From assembly GCA_011391405.1 (NCBI GenBank), contig JAABQQ010000198.1:1-36479 (forward strand): a DNA stretch of 36,479 nt, given 5' to 3'. The translations under genes and the position numbers were made by a program. The notes beneath the pieces are model-generated. The model did no database searches. It had not been told where the DNA came from and saw only the letters and a program-made list of their open reading frames with translations. Positions 29,501 through 36,479 of this stretch are shown here, piece after piece (within the stretch, counting starts at the first letter, position 1; the number at the start of each line of letters is the position of its first letter). The stretch is from Gammaproteobacteria bacterium. GTDB taxonomy: Bacteria > Pseudomonadota > Gammaproteobacteria > Steroidobacterales > Steroidobacteraceae.

Positions 29501-30600
29501 ACCGTGCAACGGTCTTCGGCTTCGAGTTCCGCGACGTGATCGCGAAGCTGCGCAGCGAGGGCGACCTCTGGCGGATCGCGGTGACGGGACCGCAGGCCGA
29601 AGGGCAGGTGACCGTACCCGACGATCTCGCGCGCGGCCGGCCGATCGTGCTCGACATGAAACGGCTGCAGCTGACCAGTGAGGAATCGAGCACAGCTGCA
29701 GTTGCAAGAGCGGCGGCCAATGCGCAGATCGATCCGCGCACGCTGCCTGCCATCAGCGCGATTGCCGCAGACTTCACCTGGCAGTCACGGCAATTCGGCC
29801 GCCTGGCCGCGGCGATCTCGCGGGATCCGCGGGGGCTCACCATCGATTCGATCTCGACGACGTCGCCGGCCTTCGATCTCCTCGCCAACGGCAGCTGGTG
29901 GATGGAGCAAGGTGCGCCACGCACGCGCGTCGAGGTGCTGTTGACCAGTACCGATTTTCGCGCCGCTGCGAAGGCGCTCGCCTTCCGTGACGCGATCGAT
30001 GCCCGCAAGGCGAAATTCGCCGCGGATCTCTGGTGGCCCGGCGGCCCGTCGATGGACGTGCTCAAGACCGTCAACGGCACGCTCCACGTGTCGCTCGAAG
30101 ACGGCCGCTTGCGCGACATCGAGCCGGGTGCGGGCCGCATGCTCGGGCTGTTCAGCGTGACGCAGTTGCCGCGACGACTCGCGCTCGATTTCCGCGACGT
30201 CACCGACGAGGGCCTCGCTTTCAACAGCGTGCAGGGCGATTTCGAAGTGCGCGCGGGCAATGCGTTCACCCAGAACCTGCTGCTCAAGGGCGCGGCGATC
30301 GACATGGGAATCGTGGGCCGCACCGGCCTGGCGACCGAAGACTACGACCAGACGATCGTCGTGAGCGGCAATCCCAGCGGACCCCTGGCTGTCGCCGGCG
30401 CGCTCGCGGCGGGGCCGGTGATCGGCGCTGGCGTGCTGGTGCTGTCACAGCTCTTCAAGGACCAGCTGCAAGGACTCACCCGGGCCTATTACCATGTGAC
30501 GGGATCCTGGGCCGCTCCGGTCGTGCAGCGAATCTCCGCGCCTGCCGGTGCCGAAGCGGCGGCCGGGACGGTCGAAAAGCAAGGGGAAAAATCACCGTGA
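26566..30600 (+). CDS. yhdP: AsmA-like phospholipid-transport protein YhdP
   Basis: A 1344-residue member of the YhdP group, close to the Escherichia protein (1266). One N-terminal TM (about 8-30) anchors it in the inner membrane; the remainder is a long periplasmic beta-rich region with the DUF3971 middle part and a C-terminal AsmA-like segment ending VAGALAAGPVIGAGVLVLSQL and a short helix. YhdP, with TamB and YdbH, is held to bridge the periplasm and carry phospholipid to the outer membrane. The start is a GTG at 26566 that overlaps the rng TGA (GTGA). Its end overlaps nit in the same way, so translation is coupled across the run. Confidence 0.94.
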   Translation: MTSTRWWRLVAGTAAGLLVVVALLLTALRIAIAYVPHNEQKLRTWIERQTHMKFEYSRLDARLRWYGPEVVLRDLRVVAEDGSQTLFATREGSIGLDLWNFLRTGQFVAGRIRILEPRVTIVRLADGRIRLLGLRERPADRPPFDFDRLPAGRVIVDDATVVYRDLKAGLAPLELTDLDVQLRRDRDFVVLEGTATLPGELGTQADFNARLKGTLDEREHLDARVEIDADTVRLAGLKDFLPPQVARPLAGSGHLRGVFALEQGKVSSLRLGFELRDVALQLPRRAVPPIEAVRIADPRLELAPGSQVKFPTVTKVMVERASLPLPAEARYDALQGDARLRREGDAWVFRMQDLRAQTGTSRATGETQVWGRWTGKPVTRFGLELNVDGLDLTSIWPLVLAFAPTSFDHFAGLAPRGRVETLRAKVQRERAGILPTFTVQANLVSVGVQPIGRFPGLSGVSLKLDGNDQGGTLQLRADQPVFDWPRMFRQPLEFVRVTADGGWRREGAVWIAGVKGAQVLHRQGRAQVDAEFGFEKPGVSPILALTAEVPEVDVALVPQVVPVGRLRERTIAWLDRAFVRGTATNGRLSYRGPVRKFPFRDGEGDFTASADATNVTLDYYPGFAPLANASGTAKFHNASIAADVASGDLSGLKLSQTRFLMADYKAPILEIDGKAGGDLQRALEYVQASPLGPIIGEQFMGLTGSGPARYQVQLSLPVIAAEVLAAMPAPPPPRDYTVRAMLDGVTVALPALRAPAQRVEGTFELHNYEVKIAGLRGTILDGPFELAASPGRTSGDVEAAVELTAKGRAGGARLPAFIGLPATIAMSGATDWDLQGHIEKRRAGGAWLLQFDVASNLGGLAIQAPRPFAKAASETRPTRVRLEIPGSRMNDVTLESGSARAKLRFAARNGAWRLDRGAARFDAQPVALPVQPGLLVSGEWPQFDLGEWLALSNRPADGSTSIGGQRLMDWLGPVDVHLDRATVFGFEFRDVIAKLRSEGDLWRIAVTGPQAEGQVTVPDDLARGRPIVLDMKRLQLTSEESSTAAVARAAANAQIDPRTLPAISAIAADFTWQSRQFGRLAAAISRDPRGLTIDSISTTSPAFDLLANGSWWMEQGAPRTRVEVLLTSTDFRAAAKALAFRDAIDARKAKFAADLWWPGGPSMDVLKTVNGTLHVSLEDGRLRDIEPGAGRMLGLFSVTQLPRRLALDFRDVTDEGLAFNSVQGDFEVRAGNAFTQNLLLKGAAIDMGIVGRTGLATEDYDQTIVVSGNPSGPLAVAGALAAGPVIGAGVLVLSQLFKDQLQGLTRAYYHVTGSWAAPVVQRISAPAGAEAAAGTVEKQGEKSP

Positions 30601-31433
30601 CGCATGTCGCTGCCATCCAGATGACTTCCTGCGCCAACGTGGCGCGCAATCTCGCTGTCGCGGGGGAACTGCTCCGGCAGGCCAGGGCGCAGGGTGCGAT
30701 GGTCGCCGTCCTGCCGGAGAATTTTGCGTTCATGGGGCGTGGCGAAGCCGACAAGCTCGCGATCGCGGAAACTCACGGCTCCGGCCCGATCCAGGCGTTC
30801 CTCGCCGAGCAGGCGCGCATGCACGGCCTCTGGATCGTCGGCGGCACGATCCCGCTCAAGCTGCCCGACGAGCCGCGTGTTGCGGCGGCGTGCCTCGTCT
30901 TCGACGACGCGGGTCGCGAGGTCGCACGCTACGACAAGATCCACCTGTTCGATGTGGACGTGCCCGGCAAGCTCGAGAGCCACCGTGAATCGAAGGCGGT
31001 GCGACCCGGCACGACGGTTGTCACGGTCGACACGCCGGCGGGCCGGCTCGGTCTCGCGATCTGCTACGACGTCCGATTTCCCGAACTCTTCCGCGAACTG
31101 CTGCAGCACGGTGCCGAATGGTTCACTTTGCCGTCCGCTTTCACGGTGCCCACGGGCCGTGCCCACTGGGAGCTGCTGCTGCGCACCCGCGCGGTCGAAA
31201 ACCTCTGCTACCTGGTGGCGGCAGCACAGTCCGGCTTCCACGAGAGCGGGCGCGAAACCCACGGCGACTCGATGATCGTCGAACCGTGGGGTCGGGTCCT
31301 GGCCCGATTGCCGCGCGGAACCGGCGTGATCACGGCAGAATTGGACCTCGCGCGGCAGCGCCGGTTGCGGCAGGATTTCCCTTCCGTCCAGCACCGCCGG
31401 CTCGCCGTTACAGCGCCCCGACAGGAATCATGA
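30597..31433 (+). CDS. Carbon-nitrogen hydrolase, Nit / deaminated glutathione amidase type
   Basis: A 278-residue nitrilase-superfamily amidase. The Glu-Lys-Cys triad is Glu41 (LPENFAF), Lys114 ([11 protein letters not shown]) and Cys156 ([12 protein letters not shown]). The surrounding motifs, especially [12 protein letters not shown] and the FPELFREL segment, match the Nit1/Nit2-like group; members hydrolyse deaminated glutathione, a metabolite-repair reaction. The start is the GTG at 30597, which overlaps yhdP (GTGA) and has AAGGGG a little upstream. The gene sits between yhdP and tldD, adjacent in Escherichia. The protein name is likely but the substrate is inferred from family. Confidence 0.9.
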   Translation: MTHVAAIQMTSCANVARNLAVAGELLRQARAQGAMVAVLPENFAFMGRGEADKLAIAETHGSGPIQAFLAEQARMHGLWIVGGTIPLKLPDEPRVAAACLVFDDAGREVARYDKIHLFDVDVPGKLESHRESKAVRPGTTVVTVDTPAGRLGLAICYDVRFPELFRELLQHGAEWFTLPSAFTVPTGRAHWELLLRTRAVENLCYLVAAAQSGFHESGRETHGDSMIVEPWGRVLARLPRGTGVITAELDLARQRRLRQDFPSVQHRRLAVTAPRQES

Positions 31434-32935
31434 AACCGCACATTCCGCCGCCGCTTTTCGCTCCCCAGCCCGCCGCGCTCGCGGCCGGCATCACCGCTCG
31501 CGACCCGCTCGACGTCGCGCGTGCCGCGCTGTTCGGCCCGGCTGAGCTCGACGAGAACCGCGTCGCGACAGTGCTCGGTGACGTGATGGGCCACGCCGTC
31601 GATTACACCGACATCTATTTTCAGCTCACGCGTGAAGAGTCGTGGGCGCTCGAGGACGGCATCGTCAAGGACGGCGCCCACAGCATCGAGCAGGGAGTGG
31701 GTGTGCGCGCACTGGCCGGTGAGAAAACCGGCTTTGCCTATTCCGACGAAGTGATGCTGCCCGCGCTGCTCGAAGCCGCACACGCCGCGCGCGCCATCTC
31801 GCGTTCCGGTGCCGGCGGCAGCGTGCAGGCCTGGCATGCCACGGGCGGCCGTGGTCTCTACCTGCCGATCGATCCCGTCGAGACGATGGCCGACGACGAC
31901 AAGGTCAAGCTGCTCGAGCAGATCGACCGCGAGGCTCGCTCGCTCGATTCGCGCATCACGCAGGTGATGGCAAGCCTCTCGGCGTCGCACGACATCGTGC
32001 TCGTCATGGCGAGCGACGGTACGCTCGCCGGCGACGTGCGGCCGCTGGTGCGGCTCAACGTCAGCGTCATCATCGAACAGGACGGTCGGCGCGAGCAGGG
32101 CTACGCCGGCGGCGGCGGTCGTTTCGCTTATACGGAATTCCTCGCGTCCGAACGCTGGCGTGCGCTGGTCAAGGAAGCCGTGCGCACGGCGCAGGTCAAT
32201 CTCGAAGCGGTGCCGGCACCCGCGGGCACGATGACAGTCGTGCTTGGCGCGGGCTGGCCCGGCGTGTTGCTGCACGAAGCCGTGGGGCACGGCCTCGAAG
32301 GCGACTTCAACCGCAAGGGCACCTCCGCGTTCAGCGGGCGCATGGGGCAGCAGGTTGCTGCCAAAGGCGTCACGATCGTCGACGACGGCACGCTCGCGGC
32401 TCGCCGCGGCTCGCTCAACGTCGACGACGAAGGCACGCCCACGCAATGCACTACGCTGATCGATGACGGCATTCTGCGCGGCTACCTGCAGGACAAGCTC
32501 AACGCGCGCCTCATGGGCGTGAAGCCGACGGGCAACGGCCGGCGCGAGAGTTTTGCGGCGCTCACCATGCCGCGCATGACCAATACCTACATGCTGCCCG
32601 GCCAGCATGCGCCGGAAGAAATCATCGCCTCGGTCGACAAGGGCCTGTACTGCCGCAATTTCGGCGGCGGCCAGGTCGACATCACGTCGGGCAAGTTCGT
32701 GTTCTCGGCGAGCGAGGCCTACCTGATCGAGAACGGCAGGATCACGCGTCCGGTGAAAGGCGCCACGCTGATCGGCAACGGCCCCGAAGTCATGACCCGC
32801 GTCTCGATGATCGGCAATGACCTCAAGCTCGACGACGGCGTCGGTACCTGTGGCAAGGAAGGCCAGGAAGTTCCGGTGGGCGTCGGCCAGCCCACGCTGC
32901 GCGTGGACGCGCTGACGGTCGGCGGCACGGGCTGA
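31430..32935 (+). CDS. tldD: Metalloprotease TldD
   Basis: A 501-residue zinc protease subunit (Escherichia: 481) that acts with TldE/PmbA on unfolded peptides such as modified natural products and the CcdA antitoxin. The metal motif HEAVGHGLE (near 281-289) is complete, and the C-terminal Cys-containing stretch [14 protein letters not shown] is the family signature. The extra 20 residues are at the N-terminus, a Pro-rich lead-in. The ATG overlaps the nit stop by ATGA. No tldE/pmbA partner gene is in the window. Confidence 0.96.
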   Translation: MKPHIPPPLFAPQPAALAAGITARDPLDVARAALFGPAELDENRVATVLGDVMGHAVDYTDIYFQLTREESWALEDGIVKDGAHSIEQGVGVRALAGEKTGFAYSDEVMLPALLEAAHAARAISRSGAGGSVQAWHATGGRGLYLPIDPVETMADDDKVKLLEQIDREARSLDSRITQVMASLSASHDIVLVMASDGTLAGDVRPLVRLNVSVIIEQDGRREQGYAGGGGRFAYTEFLASERWRALVKEAVRTAQVNLEAVPAPAGTMTVVLGAGWPGVLLHEAVGHGLEGDFNRKGTSAFSGRMGQQVAAKGVTIVDDGTLAARRGSLNVDDEGTPTQCTTLIDDGILRGYLQDKLNARLMGVKPTGNGRRESFAALTMPRMTNTYMLPGQHAPEEIIASVDKGLYCRNFGGGQVDITSGKFVFSASEAYLIENGRITRPVKGATLIGNGPEVMTRVSMIGNDLKLDDGVGTCGKEGQEVPVGVGQPTLRVDALTVGGTG

Positions 32936-32942
32936 TCCCGCC

Positions 32943-33161
32943 GTGTGGCTGCCGCGTCCGGTGTACGAAACCCTGCCTTACGTGGCGGTCGGCGCCGGGC
33001 TCGGGTGCTTTGCGGTGGCGTGGTGGGTCCAGGGTTCGCCGCGCAGCCTGCTGTTCATCGCAGGCGGCGCGCTGGTCACCGTGGGAGCGTTGCTCTGGAT
33101 GAAGCGGCGCGATTACCGCGCCACGCAGTCGGGTTACGATCCGCGCGCAATCGACGAGTAG
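32943..33161 (+). CDS. Small two-TM membrane protein of unknown function
   Basis: A 72-residue protein with two hydrophobic segments (about 11-29 and 35-53), a short loop between them, and a basic then polar tail (MKRRDYRATQSGY...). I do not recognise the family. The start is a GTG at 32943, 7 nt after the tldD stop, which suggests co-transcription with tldD; no strong ribosome site is visible. Its last 28 nt overlap the end of the convergent AAA-FHA gene. The tight spacing and clean TM pattern favour a real gene over chance, but coding on the opposite strand of a high-GC sequence could also produce it. Confidence 0.6.
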   Translation: MWLPRPVYETLPYVAVGAGLGCFAVAWWVQGSPRSLLFIAGGALVTVGALLWMKRRDYRATQSGYDPRAIDE

Positions 33162-34453
33162 GACGACTCGTCCTGCTCTTCGTCGTCGGTCTCCGACTCG
33201 TCGTCGTCGGAATCCAGGTCGGTGTCGGAATCCTGCAGCACCGTCGTCCGCGTCGCGCGGGTATCGTCGCTAGGCTCGACTGGCACGTCCAGTGGCGAAT
33301 ACGTGACTTCGTGCATTCCCAGCTTGATCACGTCGCCCGCCTGCAGCTTGTGCCGGCGCACGCGCTTGCCGTTCAGGAATACGCCATTCGTGCTGTTCAG
33401 GTCTTCGACGTAGCAGTTGTCGGCGGATGTGACGAGCTGCATGTGGTGGCGGCTCACGAACTTGCTGTCAATCTGCATGTCGTTGTCGGTGGTGCGGCCG
33501 ACGATGAAGCGGCCAGGCACCAGCAATGCGTGATCGAGCGTGACCCCCCGCTTGGAAAGCACGACGCGCCCCACCGGCGGGCACGGTTGCGGCGAGGTAT
33601 CGTCGATGCGGCTCGCCGGCAGGTCCGTGTGCGTGCGCCCGGCGTATTCCTGCCACTGCAGTTCGCCGAGCACCTGCCGCACAAGCTCGACATCGACTTT
33701 TTCCAGGTTGCTGCCGAAGGCGGAGAGCAGGCACGTGTCGCACAGCGTGTTGGTGAGGCGCGGGATACCGCCCGTGTAGCGGAAGATCAGGGGGAACGTG
33801 TCCGGCTCGAAGATTTCGCGGTCCTCGGCACCCGCCACGTTGAGGCGATGGAGGATGTAGGCGCCCATCTCCGACTCGGTCAGCGCGCTCAGGTGGAAGC
33901 GCAGCCGCACACGCTGGCGCAACTGGACGAGCTCGTCCGAGTCGAGTTTTGCATGCAGCTCGGGCTGGCCCGCCAGGATGATGCGCAGCACCTTCTCCTT
34001 GGTCGTTTCGACGCCGGAGAGCAGGCGCACTTCCTCCAGCACCTTGTTGCTGAGGTTCTGCGCTTCGTCGATGATCAGCAGCACCTTGCGGCCGTTCGCG
34101 TGCTGCTCGATCAGGAAGTTGTTGAGCGTGTCGAGGAGTTCCGCCTTGCGCATGCGGAACGGGCTGAAGCCGAACTGCGCGAGCAGGCCCTGCAGGAACT
34201 CGATCGGCGAGACCTGCGTCTGGTTGATCTGCGCGACGACGACGTCCTGGTCGATCTCCTTGAGGAACGACTCGATCAGCGTGGTCTTGCCCGAGCCGAT
34301 CTCGCCCGTGATCACGACAAAGCCGTCCGTGAACCAGATCGTGGACTCCATGTACGCCTTCGCGCGGGAGTGGATCTGGCTCAGAAAGAGGAACGCCGGG
34401 TCCGGGCTGAGCCGGAACGGAAGTTCCTTGAGCTTGAAGTGTTCCAGGTACAT
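33134..34453 (-). CDS. AAA ATPase (ExeA/GspA-like) fused to an FHA domain with an acidic tail
   Basis: A 439-residue protein. The N-terminal part is an AAA ATPase of the ExeA/GspA group: MYLEHFKLKELPFRLSPDP start, Walker A GEIGSGKTT (50-58), Walker B LLIIDE (125-130) and a sensor-like GGIPRLTN (228-235). After a linker, an FHA domain (about 312-385) shows GRTTDND (319-325), SRHH (334-337) and NSTNGVFLNGKR (353-364), the phosphothreonine-binding pattern. The last 45 residues are highly acidic Asp/Glu/Ser with a TRTT motif near 401-404. ExeA-type ATPases help secretin or exopolysaccharide machinery assemble on peptidoglycan; what this one serves is unknown. The ATG at 34451-34453 has AGGGG upstream. 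It stands alone between purK and the small membrane protein. Confidence 0.88.
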   Translation of the reverse strand: MYLEHFKLKELPFRLSPDPAFLFLSQIHSRAKAYMESTIWFTDGFVVITGEIGSGKTTLIESFLKEIDQDVVVAQINQTQVSPIEFLQGLLAQFGFSPFRMRKAELLDTLNNFLIEQHANGRKVLLIIDEAQNLSNKVLEEVRLLSGVETTKEKVLRIILAGQPELHAKLDSDELVQLRQRVRLRFHLSALTESEMGAYILHRLNVAGAEDREIFEPDTFPLIFRYTGGIPRLTNTLCDTCLLSAFGSNLEKVDVELVRQVLGELQWQEYAGRTHTDLPASRIDDTSPQPCPPVGRVVLSKRGVTLDHALLVPGRFIVGRTTDNDMQIDSKFVSRHHMQLVTSADNCYVEDLNSTNGVFLNGKRVRRHKLQAGDVIKLGMHEVTYSPLDVPVEPSDDTRATRTTVLQDSDTDLDSDDDESETDDEEQDESSYSSIARGS

Positions 34454-34477
34454 CGTGTGCTCGATTCCCCTCCGTTA

Positions 34478-34505
34478 AGTATACGGGAGCTGACCGGGGC
34501 TCAAA
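34478..34505 (-). promoter_or_regulatory. Candidate promoter of the AAA-FHA gene
   Basis: On the minus strand TATACT (34478-34483) is preceded by TTTGAG 16 nt upstream (34500-34505), or TTGAGC at 15 nt. The -10 is good, the -35 weak. The leader would be about 18 nt and includes the GGAGGGG ribosome site. Confidence 0.35.
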
Positions 34506-34564
34506 CTGCGCGATCCGTCACATAACCCCAGCCAGACATTGCAGCGGGGCCGGGCAAACTGCCC

Positions 34565-35653
34565 TCAGCGTGGCGACATCCTGCGCAGGACCTTGCGCAC
34601 CAGCCGGTCGCGCTCGACCGCACTGGCCGCCACGACGGTGCAGTGGCCGATCTTGCGACCCGGGCGCGGCTCCTTGCCGTAGTCGTGCCAGTGCACTCCG
34701 GGCAGGGCGAGGATGGCATCACGCTCCGGCAGCGTACCGATGAAATTGATCATGGCGCAATGGCCCGACGGGCTCGTGTCGCCGAGCGGCAGACCGAGGA
34801 TCGCGCGCAGGTGGTTTTCGAACTGTGACGTGACCGCACCTTCGATGGTCCAGTGGCCGGAGTTGTGCACGCGCGGCGCCATCTCGTTGGCGATCAGCCT
34901 GCCCTTGGCCACGAAAAACTCGAGCGTCAGCACGCCCGCGTAGTCGAAGTGCCGCAGCACGCGCTTAAGGCAGATCTCCGCCGTTTTCTGCAGGACGGGG
35001 TGACGGTGCGGCGCCAGCGTCACACGCAGGATGCCGTCCTTGTGCGTATTGGTGACGATCGGGTACGCGCTCACTTCACCCGTCGTGCTGCGCACGCCGA
35101 CGATCGACACTTCGCGCTCGAAGTGGACGAAGCCTTCGAGAATCAGCGGCACGTTGCCGATGGCATTCCAGGCGGGCTCGACGTCGGCGGGTTTGCGCAG
35201 GTAGCGCTGGCCCTTGCCGTCGTAGCCGAGACGGCGGGTCTTGAGCACGCAGGGCAGGCCAAGTTCCCTGACTGCAGCCCGCAGTTCTACGAGCGAGTCC
35301 ACGGCGCGGAAGGGTGGTGTCGGAATCTTCAGCTTCGAGAACAGCTGCTTCTCGAGCAGGCGATCCTGTGAAACGCGCAATGCCTCGACGGGCGGCCACA
35401 CGGGACGCGTCTCCGCCACCTTCTGCAATGCAGCGACGGGGACGTTTTCGAACTCGTACGTGACCAGGTCGACGTCGGCTGCCAGACGCTCGAGGCTGCG
35501 CGGATCGTCGAACGCACCCGTGATGATCGGCGCGACCTGGCCGCCGGGCGAATCCACACTGGTGTCGAGAAAGCGGAACTGCTGTGCCAGCGGATAGCCC
35601 GCGAGGGCCAGCATGCGTCCGAGCTGGCCCGCACCGATGATGCCGATCTTCAC
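34565..35653 (-). CDS. purK: N5-carboxyaminoimidazole ribonucleotide synthase PurK
   Basis: A 362-residue ATP-grasp enzyme (Escherichia: 355) that carboxylates AIR to N5-CAIR in purine synthesis. The Rossmann-like start [14 protein letters not shown] and the ATP-grasp core ([13 protein letters not shown] near 139-151; [24 protein letters not shown] near 250-273) are complete. The start is a GTG at 35651-35653 that overlaps the purE stop (GTGA), so purE and purK are coupled. The AAA-FHA gene 111 nt downstream has its own promoter-like sequence. Confidence 0.96.
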   Translation of the reverse strand: MKIGIIGAGQLGRMLALAGYPLAQQFRFLDTSVDSPGGQVAPIITGAFDDPRSLERLAADVDLVTYEFENVPVAALQKVAETRPVWPPVEALRVSQDRLLEKQLFSKLKIPTPPFRAVDSLVELRAAVRELGLPCVLKTRRLGYDGKGQRYLRKPADVEPAWNAIGNVPLILEGFVHFEREVSIVGVRSTTGEVSAYPIVTNTHKDGILRVTLAPHRHPVLQKTAEICLKRVLRHFDYAGVLTLEFFVAKGRLIANEMAPRVHNSGHWTIEGAVTSQFENHLRAILGLPLGDTSPSGHCAMINFIGTLPERDAILALPGVHWHDYGKEPRPGRKIGHCTVVAASAVERDRLVRKVLRRMSPR

Positions 35654-36153
35654 GTTGCGATCGTCGGGTTACGAGGGTCGGGTTGAGCGAGGACCTTGTC
35701 GGTCTGTGCCGCGCGGAAAGCATCGACGGCCGCGCGGATCGTCTCGTCTCCGTTGGCAAGGATCGCTGCGGCCATGAGCGCGGCGTTGGTCGCGCCGGCC
35801 GCGCCGATCGCGAGCGTGGCAACCGGAATGCCAGCGGGCATCTGCACGATCGAGAGCAGCGAATCGAGCCCGTTCAGCGTCCTGGACTGAACCGGCACGC
35901 CAAGCACGGGCAGCGAAGTCTTGGCGGCGCACATCCCTGGCAGGTGCGCAGCGCCACCGGCGCCCGCGATGATGACCTCGAGGCCACGGGCGCGCGCGGT
36001 GGAGGCATAATCGAAGAGGAGATCGGGCGTGCGGTGCGCGGAGACGACACGCACCTCGTGCGGGACGCCCAGACGCTCGAGCATCTCGGCGGCGTATTGC
36101 AGGGTGTCCCAGTCGGACGTGGACCCCATGATGATGCCAACGCGCGGTTTCAC
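35650..36153 (-). CDS. purE: N5-carboxyaminoimidazole ribonucleotide mutase PurE
   Basis: A 167-residue class I PurE (Escherichia: 169) that converts N5-CAIR to CAIR. It starts [14 protein letters not shown], with the phosphate-binding GSTSDW at 10-15 and catalytic His40 in SAHRTP (38-43). The [11 protein letters not shown] segment near 72-82 is the second active-site strand. The start is taken as the GTG at 36151-36153. The frame is open further upstream to 36258 but the added residues are not PurE-like and overlap darP. A TACAAT box 6 nt upstream suggests a nearly leaderless transcript. Confidence 0.95.
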   Translation of the reverse strand: MKPRVGIIMGSTSDWDTLQYAAEMLERLGVPHEVRVVSAHRTPDLLFDYASTARARGLEVIIAGAGGAAHLPGMCAAKTSLPVLGVPVQSRTLNGLDSLLSIVQMPAGIPVATLAIGAAGATNAALMAAAILANGDETIRAAVDAFRAAQTDKVLAQPDPRNPTIAT

Positions 36154-36159
36154 CGGGAC

Positions 36160-36165
36160 ATTGTA
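36160..36165 (-). promoter_or_regulatory. Candidate purE -10 box
   Basis: TACAAT on the minus strand is 6 nt from the GTG of purE, with a poor TTAGCG 17 nt upstream. If used, transcription would start at or within a base or two of the start codon. Confidence 0.3.
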
Positions 36166-36184
36166 CAGATGGCCGTCAAAAACG

Positions 36185-36479
36185 CTAAATCGCAGGCTTT
36201 TCGAACGCATCCCGCAGGCGGCGGAACAATTGCCTTGCGGCGGCGGGCGGGTGGGCACTGGCCTGCTCGGCTCGTGCCTGCCGGGCCAGTGAACGGATCT
36301 GCTGCAAGCCCGTGGGGTCGATCTGCGCCGCGAGCTCGGTCCAGGCGGCGGGCTCGTCCGCGATCAAGCGCTCGCGCCACGTTTCGAGCAAGTGCTCGCG
36401 GTGGACCCGCTGGCGGTCGATTTCGCTGCGTCGTTCGAGGGTGGCACGGACGGGTTCCACGTCCACTCCACGCATGACT
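36185..36479 (-). CDS. darP: Ribosome-associated protein DarP/YjgA (DUF615), 3' part
   Basis: The 96 residues after the internal ATG at 36475 match the C-terminal half of YjgA/DarP, a 50S assembly factor of about 180 residues. The match covers the segment [16 protein letters not shown], the family's MRDVDPEPIRAAL motif, then the helix-rich [31 protein letters not shown] and [14 protein letters not shown]. The first Met here is internal to the family, and the frame stays open to the window edge (36476-36479), so the gene continues beyond 36479. Its stop (36185-36187) is 31 nt before the purE start, and the two may be co-transcribed. Confidence 0.85.
   Translation of the reverse strand, partial: VMRGVDVEPVRATLERRSEIDRQRVHREHLLETWRERLIADEPAAWTELAAQIDPTGLQQIRSLARQARAEQASAHPPAAARQLFRRLRDAFEKPAI

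Noticed and set aside
32945..34525. Plus-strand frame of 526 codons opposite the AAA-FHA gene
   Set aside because: The minus-strand frame encodes clear Walker and FHA motifs; the plus-strand one has none.

Overview
The window looks like ordinary chromosome from a high-GC gammaproteobacterium. The evidence is the set of linkages: rplQ near uvrA, uvrA / MFS transporter / ssb, miaB-ybeZ-ybeY-corC-lnt, leuS-lptE, holA-nadD-rsfS-rlmH, maf-rng-yhdP-tldD and purE-purK, all recognisable from Escherichia or Pseudomonas. The lineage cannot be fixed from this stretch; a relative of the Xanthomonadales/Nevskiales/Steroidobacterales is plausible but is only an inference. No phage, plasmid, transposase, CRISPR array, tRNA or rRNA was seen.

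Layout. 1-867: the C-terminal part of ribosomal protein L17, a good intrinsic terminator, then mscL. 868-1239: a gene-free convergent junction packed with palindromes, including an element bounded by 36-bp perfect inverted repeats. 1240-3834: pepQ (minus strand), divergent from a short Ala-rich lipoprotein gene built on a 21-bp repeat, then a GNAT acetyltransferase. 3835-4184: a second gene-free convergent junction holding two 84-nt hairpin elements in inverted orientation, with a conserved 32-nt loop but unrelated outer stems. 4185-8863: uvrA (minus), divergent from an MFS transporter and ssb, followed by a strong terminator. 9038-15836: a tightly packed plus-strand run miaB-ybeZ-ybeY-corC-lnt-MBL-nfeD, mostly with 1-11 nt overlaps. 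15878-20011: qmcA, leuS, lptE. 20039-20998: pip on the minus strand, interrupting the usual lptE-holA adjacency; a purine/pyrimidine repeat tract with divergent -10 boxes separates it from holA. 21239-23963: holA-nadD-rsfS-rlmH. 24054-33161: an OsmC-like gene, then maf-rng-yhdP-nit-tldD and a small membrane protein, mostly joined by overlapping stop/start codons. 33134-36479: minus strand, with darP (cut by the window end), purE, purK, and a separate AAA ATPase-FHA fusion gene.

The genes serve translation and ribosome maturation (L17, miaB, ybeY, ybeZ, leuS, rsfS, rlmH, rng, darP), envelope biogenesis (lnt, lptE, yhdP, corC, mscL), DNA replication and repair (uvrA, ssb, holA), NAD and purine synthesis (nadD, purE, purK) and housekeeping hydrolysis (pepQ, pip, maf, nit, tldD). 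The least explained items are the twin hairpin elements, the 36-bp inverted-repeat element, the AAA-FHA fusion with an acidic tail, the repeat-built lipoprotein, and the histone-H1-like tails on two ribosome-associated proteins.
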